Under the pieces are notes generated by a model, which had not been told where the DNA came from, did not search any database, and was given only the letters and a program-made list of their open reading frames with translations. 64,000 nucleotides of DNA from Dyella mobilis (lineage in GTDB: Bacteria > Pseudomonadota > Gammaproteobacteria > Xanthomonadales > Rhodanobacteraceae): contig NZ_JADIKF010000037.1 of the NCBI RefSeq assembly GCF_016904945.1, forward strand, positions 124,001 to 188,000. Reading direction: 5' to 3'. A program made the translations under genes and the position numbers. Every line of letters starts with the position of its first letter. Position 1 is the stretch's first letter. This document shows, in pieces, positions 44,267-57,775 of this stretch.

Positions 44267-45496
44267 TTAGCCAAAGAACCAATAACACACCGCAATCGAC
44301 GCCAGCACACCGGCCAGGTCGGCAAGCAGGGCGCAGCCCACCGTGTGGCGCACACGGCGAATGCCTACCGCGCCGAAATAGACGGCCACCACGTAGAAAG
44401 TGGTTTCGGTGCTGCCCTGCACCGTCGCGGCCAGCAGCGACGGAAAACTGTCCACGCCGGAATGATGCATGGTTTCGATCATCATCGCGCGCGCCGCACT
44501 GCCTGAAAACGGCTTCACCAATGCGGTGGGCAGCGCATCCACGAAACGCGTATCCAGGTGCGCGTGCTGCGCCAGCCAGCGAATGCCGTCCAGTGCGAAA
44601 TCCAGTGCGCCGGAAGCGCGCAGCACGCCCACCATGCAAAGCATCGATACCAGATAAGGCAGCAGATCCTTGGATACGTCGAAGCCCTGCTTGGCGCCAT
44701 CGATAAAACTCTCGAACAGCGGCACGCGCTTGTACGCACCCGCACAGAGAAACACGATGATGATGCCGAACAGCGCCAGATTGCCAAGCAAGGACGACAG
44801 CGAAGCCAGCACCGTGGCGGACAGCGAAGCGAGAAACGCCAACAACCCCGCCAGCACCAGTCCGCCGCCCAGCAGCCACGCCAACACCACCGGATCCCAC
44901 AGGCGCAGCCGCTGCACATAGGCCACGGACAACAGCCCGACCAGATTGGAAGCAAAATGCGCCAGCAGAATCGGCAGGAACACCAGGGTCGGATCGTGCG
45001 CACCGGCTTGCGCGCGGTACATGAACACCATCACCGGCAGCAATGTCAGCGACGACGCATTCATCACCAGAAACAGAATCTGCGCGTTGCTGGCCGTGGT
45101 GTCGGAAGGATTGAGCGTCTGCAACTCGCGCATCGCGCGCAGGCCGATCGGCGTGGCGGCGTTATCCAAACCCAATGCATTGGCGGCGAAGTTGAGCGTG
45201 ATCAAACCGATCGCCGGATGGCCGCGCGGCACCCCGGGCATCAGGCGCGCAAACAAGGGGCCGAGCAGCCGCGCCAGCCCGTCGACCAGCCCGGCTTTTT
45301 CGGCAATGCCCAGAAAGCCCAGCCACAAGGTGAGCGTGCCGAACAGCATCAGCATCAATTTGACGGACAGGTCCGCCATCTCGAACAGCGACCCTACGAT
45401 GGCGGCAAAAACCGCTTCGTCGCCGCCGATCAACCAGCGCGCGAGCGCGGCCAGCGCAGCCGCGATAAAGAAGCCGAACCACAGGCGGCTCAGCAT
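44267..45496 (-). CDS. Fused SpmA-SpmB nucleoside-recognition membrane protein
   Basis: A 409-residue membrane protein joining the two spore-maturation-like Gate/nucleoside-recognition domains that are separate SpmA and SpmB in Bacillus. The first half has LTLWLGFLGIAEKAGLVDGL, ITLNFAANALGLDNAATPIG and ILFLVMNASSLTLLPVMVFM. The second has IDGAKQGFDVSKDLLPYLVS, LVKPFSGSAARAMMIETM and VQGSTETTFYVVAVYFGAVG. In non-spore-formers the transport role is unknown. It precedes the methylglyoxal synthase gene and is likely co-transcribed with it. Confidence 0.88.
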   Translation of the reverse strand: MLSRLWFGFFIAAALAALARWLIGGDEAVFAAIVGSLFEMADLSVKLMLMLFGTLTLWLGFLGIAEKAGLVDGLARLLGPLFARLMPGVPRGHPAIGLITLNFAANALGLDNAATPIGLRAMRELQTLNPSDTTASNAQILFLVMNASSLTLLPVMVFMYRAQAGAHDPTLVFLPILLAHFASNLVGLLSVAYVQRLRLWDPVVLAWLLGGGLVLAGLLAFLASLSATVLASLSSLLGNLALFGIIIVFLCAGAYKRVPLFESFIDGAKQGFDVSKDLLPYLVSMLCMVGVLRASGALDFALDGIRWLAQHAHLDTRFVDALPTALVKPFSGSAARAMMIETMHHSGVDSFPSLLAATVQGSTETTFYVVAVYFGAVGIRRVRHTVGCALLADLAGVLASIAVCYWFFG

Positions 45497-45578
45497 GCGC
45501 GAAGGATGAGGTCGGAGCGGACGGGCATGCCTGCATTGTCGACGACAAAGCGGCGGCTAGCCAGCGCCATCCCCGCAT

Positions 45579-45612
45579 AAAAAAACGGCGCACCGGATAA
45601 CCGGTACGCCGT
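45579..45612 (-). terminator. Rho-independent terminator of TonB receptor gene
   Basis: Read leftward, ACGGCGTACCGG, a TTA loop and CCGGTGCGCCGT form a strong stem followed by TTTTTTTATG. It lies 75 bp after the stop of the leftward TonB receptor gene at 45687. Confidence 0.9.
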
Positions 45613-45686
45613 CTGGAATGCTCGATTCGAAACCCTGGATGGAGCCGCCGCAGCCGAATCCGGTTGCGGCGTATCCGTCGTCAGGC

Positions 45687-48503
45687 TTAGAACTTCACCT
45701 TCACGCCCACGTTGAAGAAGCGACCGATCACGCCGGCCATGTCGTAGGTGGGGTTGTAGTTCACGGCTGCGTAGTTGGCCGGATCGATCGGAGCCTTGCG
45801 GCCGAACACGTTCATGATCGAAGCGGTCACTGCGACGTGCTTGTTGATGTCGTAGTTGCCGGTCAGGTCGAAGTCGAGGAACGAACTGATGTAGCAGCTC
45901 GACGGCAGCGCCGCACCGGTCACCGTGTTGGTGTACAGGCAGCCCGGGCCGACGTCCGCGGCGGACATCTTTTCGCCGCTGGTGTAGTAGAACGTGCCGG
46001 TGATGGTGGTCGGACCGTAGGTGAAGCTGTTCGCCCACGAACCGCGTACACGCGGCGTACCTGCACCCGACGAGGTTTCGTACGGACCATTGGTGCCGAC
46101 GAACTGCTCCACGGTACCGTTCGGCAGCGTCTGCTTCCAGGTGAAGATGTCGGTGGTGTTGAGGTCGCTGTTCCAGTGGACGCCGTAGCCGATGTCCTGG
46201 TCGTACTTGATTTCCAGGTCCACGCCCTTGGTCAGCAGCGAGTTGGCGTTCATGTACGGCGCTTCGACGATCAGCGGACGCGCCTGTGCATTCGGGTACT
46301 GCGGGTCCGGAATGTCGGCGATGACCTGGGTACCCGCCGGCAGCGGCTGGCCGGCGAAGTATGCCGCCAGGGCAGACGCCGGGTCCGCCTGCACGATCAC
46401 GTCGGTCTTCTTGATCTGGTAGTAATCCAGCGACAAGCTCAGATTGTGCAGCGGCTGGAACACCGTGCCGAAGGTGAAGCTGGTCGACTTCTCCGGCTTG
46501 ATGTTCGGATTGGCCAGCGACAGCACGCCCAACGTGTACGGCTGCACGTAGCCGTTGTTGCCATGTGCGTTAGCGAACGACTGCGGCGGGTTGAAACCGA
46601 TGAAGCCTTCCGCTTCGGACGAACCGTCTTCGGCAAAGCTCGGCGCACGGAAGCCCTTCGAGAAGGTGCCGCGGACCGCGATCATTTCATTCGGCTGCCA
46701 CTTGAAACCCACCTTCGGCGCAAAGTTGTTGCCGAAGTCGGAGTAGTGGTCGAAACGGCCCGAAGCGTCGATTTCCAGCGACTGCAGCACCGGAGCGTCG
46801 AATTCGACATACGCACCGGAAACGTTGCGGCTGCCGATGGTCTGGGCCAGGCCCAGGCCCTGGTACAGGCCGCCCGGGTTGAGCTGCGGCGCATTCTGCG
46901 CTTCGTGACGGATGTCCACGCCGGTGGCCAGGCCGAGCGAACCGCCGGGCAGGTCCCACAGCTCGCGGTCAGCGCGGAAGTCGATCGAATCGAGATCCGT
47001 GGTGGCCTGGCTGGCCAGGCGCGGGGCCAGTGCCGACAACACCGAGGCCGAGTTGGTCGACGGGTTGACGAAGTTGTAGGCGCCCGTGCTGACGTCGCTC
47101 ATCAACTGGTCGTAGTTGACGAAGCCGAAATTGTGGATGTCCAACCAGGTGTGGTTGAGCACCACCGAGGTGTCCAGATGCCAATCGCCAGCCGTGGTGG
47201 CCACGTCGCCGGTGAGGCGCACGTTGTGGTTGGTATCGTCGAACTGGCCCTGGCTCGGCAAGTCGCCGAAAGCGTAGTTGATCAGCGCGTACTGACCGGC
47301 AGAGGCGTACGGATCGTTCGGGTTGAGCTGACCGTTGGCGAGCGTCGGCGGCAACGCGATGCCGTTGGTGTTGTGCTGGAAGCCCGACTGGATCTGGGCC
47401 GGACCGGCGGCGTTCGTCGAGAGGGTTTCCGTCTGGAAGTAGCTCGCGTCGAGGTAAGCAGTCGTGTTCTCGTCCAGCTTCACGGTGAAGCGGCCGGAAA
47501 TGCCGCCGCGCTTCACTTCCGGCTCAATCTCGCCGTACTGGGTGATGAAGTTCTGCGTGCAATACTGGCCGCCGTTGTTGACCAGCGTGGAGCGCGGGCC
47601 GCAACCATTCGGGTTCAGCACCTGGTACTGGCCACCCGTAACCGGCGTGACCACACCGTTGATCATCTGGCCCGGGAACACCGAACCGTAGACCGAACCG
47701 GAGTTGATGCCCGGCTGACCCGGCAACTGGTTGTTGCCACCGATGCGGCTCAGGTCGTTGGTGTTGTACGGGAAGCCGCGATCACGATTGTAGATCGGGC
47801 TGTCCTGCTGGTATTCGATGTTGAGGTAGGCGTTGTGGCCGTCTTTTTCCAGATCGCCGGAACCGGCGAGCAGGGTGACGCGACGGGTGAAGCCGCCGCC
47901 GTGCTGCGAGGTGCCGGCCTGTGCCGAAGCCTCGACGCCCTGGAAGCTCTTCTTCAGGATGATGTTGACCACGCCGGCAATCGCGTCGGCGCCGTACAGC
48001 GACGAGGCGCCGTCCTTCAGCACTTCGATGCGCTCGACCGCGTTCATCGGGATCGAGTTGAGGTCGACGAACGAACGCTCGCCGTCATCCGGCAGCGCGT
48101 AGTTGGCCACGCGATGGCCATCGACCAGCACGAGGGTGGAGTTCACGGTCAAACCGCGCAGCGCCACGCCCGACGAACCCGCGGCAAAGCCGCTGGTGAA
48201 GGAGGTCGGGATCGAACCGCTGTTGTCGGCGGAGATGGAGCGAACCACGTCGGAAACAGTCGTGAAACCGCTGCGCGCAATCTGCTGCGCGGTGATCACG
48301 GTCACCGGCGACGGGGTTTCGGTGTCAATGCGGGGCAGAGCCGAACCGGTCACGGTAATGGTCTGCAACTGCTTGGTATTGGTCTGGTCGGCGGCCGGCT
48401 GTTGCGTCTGATCTTGGGCCGGTGCGCTCTGGGCAAATGCAGTGCCGGCAATCGGAGCCAGCAGCAAGCCCGCCAACGAAAGCGCAAGCTTATTACGAGT
48501 CAT
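45687..48503 (-). CDS. TonB-dependent receptor
   Basis: A 938-residue outer-membrane receptor. Signal peptide MTRNKLALSLAGLLLAPIAG followed by TAFAQS. A Q/T-rich linker precedes the TonB-box-like QTITVTGSALPR. The plug contains SPVTVITAQQIARSGFTTVS, LVLVDGHRVANYALPDDGER and LKDGASSLYGADAIAGVVNI. The barrel is large and the chain ends NVGVKVKF with the terminal phenylalanine required for outer-membrane assembly. Substrate unknown; no uptake genes are adjacent. GGAGGG nine bases before the ATG fixes the start. A palindrome lies in its leader (48642). Confidence 0.92.
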   Translation of the reverse strand: MTRNKLALSLAGLLLAPIAGTAFAQSAPAQDQTQQPAADQTNTKQLQTITVTGSALPRIDTETPSPVTVITAQQIARSGFTTVSDVVRSISADNSGSIPTSFTSGFAAGSSGVALRGLTVNSTLVLVDGHRVANYALPDDGERSFVDLNSIPMNAVERIEVLKDGASSLYGADAIAGVVNIILKKSFQGVEASAQAGTSQHGGGFTRRVTLLAGSGDLEKDGHNAYLNIEYQQDSPIYNRDRGFPYNTNDLSRIGGNNQLPGQPGINSGSVYGSVFPGQMINGVVTPVTGGQYQVLNPNGCGPRSTLVNNGGQYCTQNFITQYGEIEPEVKRGGISGRFTVKLDENTTAYLDASYFQTETLSTNAAGPAQIQSGFQHNTNGIALPPTLANGQLNPNDPYASAGQYALINYAFGDLPSQGQFDDTNHNVRLTGDVATTAGDWHLDTSVVLNHTWLDIHNFGFVNYDQLMSDVSTGAYNFVNPSTNSASVLSALAPRLASQATTDLDSIDFRADRELWDLPGGSLGLATGVDIRHEAQNAPQLNPGGLYQGLGLAQTIGSRNVSGAYVEFDAPVLQSLEIDASGRFDHYSDFGNNFAPKVGFKWQPNEMIAVRGTFSKGFRAPSFAEDGSSEAEGFIGFNPPQSFANAHGNNGYVQPYTLGVLSLANPNIKPEKSTSFTFGTVFQPLHNLSLSLDYYQIKKTDVIVQADPASALAAYFAGQPLPAGTQVIADIPDPQYPNAQARPLIVEAPYMNANSLLTKGVDLEIKYDQDIGYGVHWNSDLNTTDIFTWKQTLPNGTVEQFVGTNGPYETSSGAGTPRVRGSWANSFTYGPTTITGTFYYTSGEKMSAADVGPGCLYTNTVTGAALPSSCYISSFLDFDLTGNYDINKHVAVTASIMNVFGRKAPIDPANYAAVNYNPTYDMAGVIGRFFNVGVKVKF

Positions 48504-48641
48504 TTTACAACCCTCCAAGGAACAACTTGATTTGTGATTAGCCCAACGCAGGGATGGAACTAGAAAGGGGAACGTTGGGTGTGTGGGGACACGTCCGAAG
48601 TCTTCCACACTGTGGAGGAGTCACACAAGCCTTTAACAAAA

Positions 48642-48655
48642 CGTAATATATTACG
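48642..48655. promoter_or_regulatory. 14-bp perfect palindrome upstream of TonB receptor gene
   Basis: CGTAATATATTACG is its own reverse complement and lies about 140 bp upstream of the receptor start, within a strikingly A/T-rich 290-bp gap. It may be an operator for an unknown regulator. Confidence 0.4.
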
Positions 48656-48721
48656 CATGCGGATGCAGAGATTTTTCTTGATTTTTACCGCTACAGCTAA
48701 TTGATATAAAAAAGCTTTCAC

Positions 48722-48751
48722 AAAAAAAGCCAGTAACGCATTGTTACTGGC
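48722..48751 (-). terminator. Rho-independent terminator of gltBD
   Basis: Read leftward, GCCAGTAAC, an AATGC loop and GTTACTGGC form a perfect 9-bp stem followed by TTTTTTTG. It begins 45 bp after the gltD stop. Confidence 0.92.
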
Positions 48752-48795
48752 GTATGACGAACACGTAATTATTTACGACACCCCGTGAAGCGGCT

Positions 48796-54668
<5,873 letters not shown>

Positions 54669-54763
54669 GACTCGATTCCTCTTTGCTTTACTCCGGCTCA
54701 CGAGGGCGCAAAACACCTGCCGTCCCCAGAACGGCATGCAGATGCGACAAGGCTTACGCCCCG

Positions 54764-54793
54764 ACTTTACGCACAAGTTGTGCGTCGCGTCAA
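54764..54793 (-). promoter_or_regulatory. Candidate gltB promoter with inverted-repeat operator in the spacer
   Basis: On the minus strand TTGACG (54793-54788) and TAAAGT (54769-54764) are separated by 18 bp, a good sigma-70 pattern about 95 bp upstream of gltB. The spacer is filled by a 17-bp inverted repeat, ACGCACAA-G-TTGTGCGT at 54769-54785, which could bind a repressor or nitrogen/amino-acid regulator. The binding protein is unknown. Confidence 0.55.
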
Positions 54794-54800
54794 AGCCTTC

Positions 54801-54851
54801 TAGACGTCTAAATGAAATATCAATGCCGGCTGTTAGCGCGCGCGCTAACAG
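54801..54851. promoter_or_regulatory. Two perfect palindromes between gltB and envC
   Basis: TAGACGTCTA (54801-54810, 10 bp) and a 22-bp perfect palindrome at 54830-54851 (CTGTTAGCGCG and its complement) lie upstream of the candidate gltB -35 and about 90 bp before envC. Either may be an operator in this divergent promoter region. Confidence 0.45.
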
Positions 54852-54941
54852 ACCACTCCGCCGCCGACCTCCGCAAGACCGCGCCACGCCGCCATCTGCG
54901 CCATCTCGCCGGATCAGTCCAGCTCGGACATAATCCCCCGC

Positions 54942-56141
54942 ATGCCGACACATTCCCGCGCCCTTCGCCCACTCTCATCCGCCTTGATCGCCGTCGCGAT
55001 CGCCGCCGTTTCCAGCGCTTTCGTACCAGCTCGAGCCGCCCAGGACGCCAAGACCGAAGCACAGCAGGCCCAGACCAAACAGCAACTGGCCGACCTGCGT
55101 ACCAAGATGGACGCGCTGACCAAGGAACAGGCCGACACCGCCGCACGCCGCGACAGCGCCAACGCCACCCTCGCCAAGCAGTCCGATGCAGTGGCCACGG
55201 CAGCCCGGGCACTGCGCGATACCGACGCGCAGATCGCTGCCAAGCAGCAACAGCTCGATCAGTTGCAGATGCAACGAACAGCACTCAACCAGAAACTGGA
55301 CAGCCAGCGCGCGGCGATCGCAGAACTGCTACGCGCCACCTACGCCATCGGCCAGGGCTCGGACCTGCGCCTGCTGCTCGGCGACGAGGACATCGCACGC
55401 ATTGCCCGCTCGCTTGCCTACTCCAAATACTTCCAGCAGGACCGCGTACAGAAAGTGCAGGACCTGATGGCGCAGCTAACCAAGCTGCAAGACCTGGAAA
55501 CGCAGATCACCGCCGAACAGCAGGCCTTGCAGGCCACCCGCACGCAACGCGCCCAGCAGGCCGGTACGCTGGAGCAGCAGCGCAAGGCCCAGCAGCAACT
55601 GGCCGGGCAGATCGATGCGCAATACAAGAACCAGGGGCAGAAGCTGGCGGCGATGAAGCAGAACGAGCAGTCGCTCGACGACTTGCTGGTGAAGCTGCAG
55701 AAAGCCATCGACGAAGCCGCCCGCGAAGCCGAGCGCAAGGCGCGCGCCAATCCGACCGTACCCAGCGGCGGCAAGGCGCTGGCCAATATTCGCGGAAACC
55801 TGCCGTGGCCCGCGGCCGGCCCGGTGCACAACTTCGGCAACGGCGTGCTGATCGCGGCCCCGCGCGGCAGCGAAGTGCATGCGGTGGCCGCCGGCCGGGT
55901 GGTCTATGCCCATTTCATGCGCGGTTACGGGCAACTGATCATCCTCAGCCACGGCAACGGCTGGCTCAGCATGTACGGCAACAACGAAACGCTGTTGCAC
56001 GCGGTGGGCGAAGATGTCGCGGCCGGCCAGGCGCTCGGCACCGCCATGCTTTCCACCGGCGACAGCACCGGCGTGTACTTCGAGCTGCGCCACAACGGCC
56101 AGCCGGTCGATCCGCGCACCTGGCTGAGCCAGAAACACTGA
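54942..56141 (+). CDS. envC: Murein hydrolase activator EnvC-like protein
   Basis: A 399-residue periplasmic protein with a signal peptide (LSSALIAVAIAAVSSAFVPA, then RAAQ), long coiled-coil (about residues 35-255, rich in Q, L, K) and a C-terminal LytM/M23 domain (about 285-395). The M23 zinc ligands are missing: the G-x-x-x-H-x-x-x-D segment is shortened to NFGNGVLIAAPRGSEV, and the usual HxH site reads LSHGNGWLSMYG. This degenerate state is known for EnvC, which activates amidases AmiA/B at the septum rather than cutting itself. The S41 protease follows 128 bp later. Confidence 0.92.
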   Translation: MPTHSRALRPLSSALIAVAIAAVSSAFVPARAAQDAKTEAQQAQTKQQLADLRTKMDALTKEQADTAARRDSANATLAKQSDAVATAARALRDTDAQIAAKQQQLDQLQMQRTALNQKLDSQRAAIAELLRATYAIGQGSDLRLLLGDEDIARIARSLAYSKYFQQDRVQKVQDLMAQLTKLQDLETQITAEQQALQATRTQRAQQAGTLEQQRKAQQQLAGQIDAQYKNQGQKLAAMKQNEQSLDDLLVKLQKAIDEAAREAERKARANPTVPSGGKALANIRGNLPWPAAGPVHNFGNGVLIAAPRGSEVHAVAAGRVVYAHFMRGYGQLIILSHGNGWLSMYGNNETLLHAVGEDVAAGQALGTAMLSTGDSTGVYFELRHNGQPVDPRTWLSQKH

Positions 56142-56269
56142 CACCCGGGCGCTCCGGGCGGCGACAACGCCCATGCAACGAGGATCGGCGTATTCTGTGC
56201 CGGCTGAATTCGGACGGCGGCGTGCGGTCTCAACGTCGCCGTCACATCTTTTCACGTGGAGTTTGCCCC

Positions 56270-57640
56270 ATGCGTTTCCCCCGCCATTGCCTGCTCGCCC
56301 TGCTGTTGGCGGCGCCCATGCTGCACGCGCAGGTGGCGCCCGATACGGCCGCGGACGCGTCGGACACCGATACCCCGGCAAAGGCATCTAGCACGGCGGC
56401 GCCGGCGGACCAGGTCGACCTGGACGATGTGCGCAACTTCGCGCACGTGTATCAGATCATCCGCCAGGCCTATGTGGAAAAGGTCGACAACAAGACCCTG
56501 ATGAACGACGCGATCAAGGGCATGCTGTCCGGCCTGGACCCGCATAGCGCCTATCTGGACAAGGAAGGCCTGCAGGAACTCAACGAGGACACCACCGGCC
56601 AGTACGGCGGCCTCGGCATCGAGGTGATGGAGGACAACGGCCTGCTGCGCATCGTGTCCCCGATCGACGACACCCCTGCCTCGCGGGCCGGCATCAAGCC
56701 GGGCGACGTGATTACCGCGATCAACGGCAAGGCGGTCACCCCCGACAATATCGACGACATGTTCGATGCCCTGCGCGGCGATCCGGGCACCAAGATCACC
56801 CTGGGCATCCTGCACGAAAAAGCCGACCAGCCGGTCACCATGAGCATGACGCGCGAGCGCATCTCCATGACCAGCGTGAAGGTGCGCGAGCTGGAGCCGG
56901 GCTATGCGTACATCCGCATCAGCCAGTTCCAGGACGACACCGCCAGCGACCTGGAAAAGAAACTGGGCGATCTGTTGAAGAAAGACGGCACGCAGAAAGG
57001 CGCGATTCTCGACTTGCGTTCCAACCCGGGCGGCCTGCTGACGGCTGCCGTGGGCGTGAGTAACGACTTCCTCGATTCGGGCACCATCGTCACCACCCGT
57101 GGCCGCCTGCCCGATTCCAACCTGTCCTTCACGGCACACCCGGGCGGCGACATGTTGAACGGCGCGCCGATGGTGCTGCTCACCGACAACGGCACGGCCT
57201 CGGCCGCCGAGATCGTTTCCGGCGCACTCAAGGACAACCACCGTGCACTGATCGTCGGCCGCCGCACCTTCGGCAAGGGCGTGGTGCAGACCGTGCTGCC
57301 GCTCGACGACACCCATGCGGTGAAGCTGACCACCGCACGCTACTACACGCCGAACGGCACCTCGATCCAGGCCGAAGGCATCAAGCCGGATATCGCCCTG
57401 GCCGACCTCACCGTCGCCAAGGTGGACGACACGCAGGAACCGATCAACTCCGAAGCGGACCTGCCGCACCATCTGGCCAACGAAGCGACCGCCGCCGCGG
57501 GTAAGAACATCAACAACGACGGCAGTGCGGAAAACGCCAAGCTCGCAACGACGGATTACGCGCTATCGCAGGCGTTGAATATCTTGAAGGGATTGGCGCT
57601 GCGCCACGACGCCGGCGTGCCCGCCGCCAGCGCACGCTGA
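56270..57640 (+). CDS. S41-family C-terminal processing protease
   Basis: A 456-residue exported serine protease of the Ctp/Prc type. Signal peptide RFPRHCLLALLLAAPMLHAQ. An N-terminal helical part (NFAHVYQIIRQAYVEKVDNK, then GLDPHSAYLDKEGLQEL) precedes a PDZ domain (LLRIVSPIDDTPASRAGIKP) and the catalytic core. The nucleophile serine lies in TDNGTASAAEIVSGALKD and the general-base lysine in FGKGVVQTVLPL. It sits beside envC as in many proteobacteria and probably trims envelope or murein-associated proteins. The C-terminal 60 residues are a low-complexity N/A/T-rich tail. Confidence 0.93.
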   Translation: MRFPRHCLLALLLAAPMLHAQVAPDTAADASDTDTPAKASSTAAPADQVDLDDVRNFAHVYQIIRQAYVEKVDNKTLMNDAIKGMLSGLDPHSAYLDKEGLQELNEDTTGQYGGLGIEVMEDNGLLRIVSPIDDTPASRAGIKPGDVITAINGKAVTPDNIDDMFDALRGDPGTKITLGILHEKADQPVTMSMTRERISMTSVKVRELEPGYAYIRISQFQDDTASDLEKKLGDLLKKDGTQKGAILDLRSNPGGLLTAAVGVSNDFLDSGTIVTTRGRLPDSNLSFTAHPGGDMLNGAPMVLLTDNGTASAAEIVSGALKDNHRALIVGRRTFGKGVVQTVLPLDDTHAVKLTTARYYTPNGTSIQAEGIKPDIALADLTVAKVDDTQEPINSEADLPHHLANEATAAAGKNINNDGSAENAKLATTDYALSQALNILKGLALRHDAGVPAASAR

Positions 57641-57655
57641 CGCTGCTCTTCGCTT

Positions 57656-57690
57656 CCTCTCCCCTGCGGGGAGAGGATTGAGGTGAGGGG
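57656..57690. repeat. REP-like hairpin with conserved tail
   Basis: CCTCTCCCC TGC GGGGAGAGG (57656-57676) forms a perfect 9-bp hairpin followed by ATTGAGGTGAGGGG. The tail also follows the degenerate copy at 11150-11175, so these belong to one family. It lies between convergent genes and may terminate both. Confidence 0.75.
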
Positions 57691-57775
57691 CCACTCTTGC
57701 GCAAAAGCAACATCGAGCAAGCTCTAACGCAGAACGTCAGCAAGCCCCTTTCTCGAAAGAAAGAGACTCACCCCC

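Noticed and set aside
45618-48530. A 970-codon open frame on the plus strand opposite the second TonB receptor
   Set aside because: Shadow frame caused by high GC; the minus-strand receptor has a signal peptide, plug and terminal Phe.
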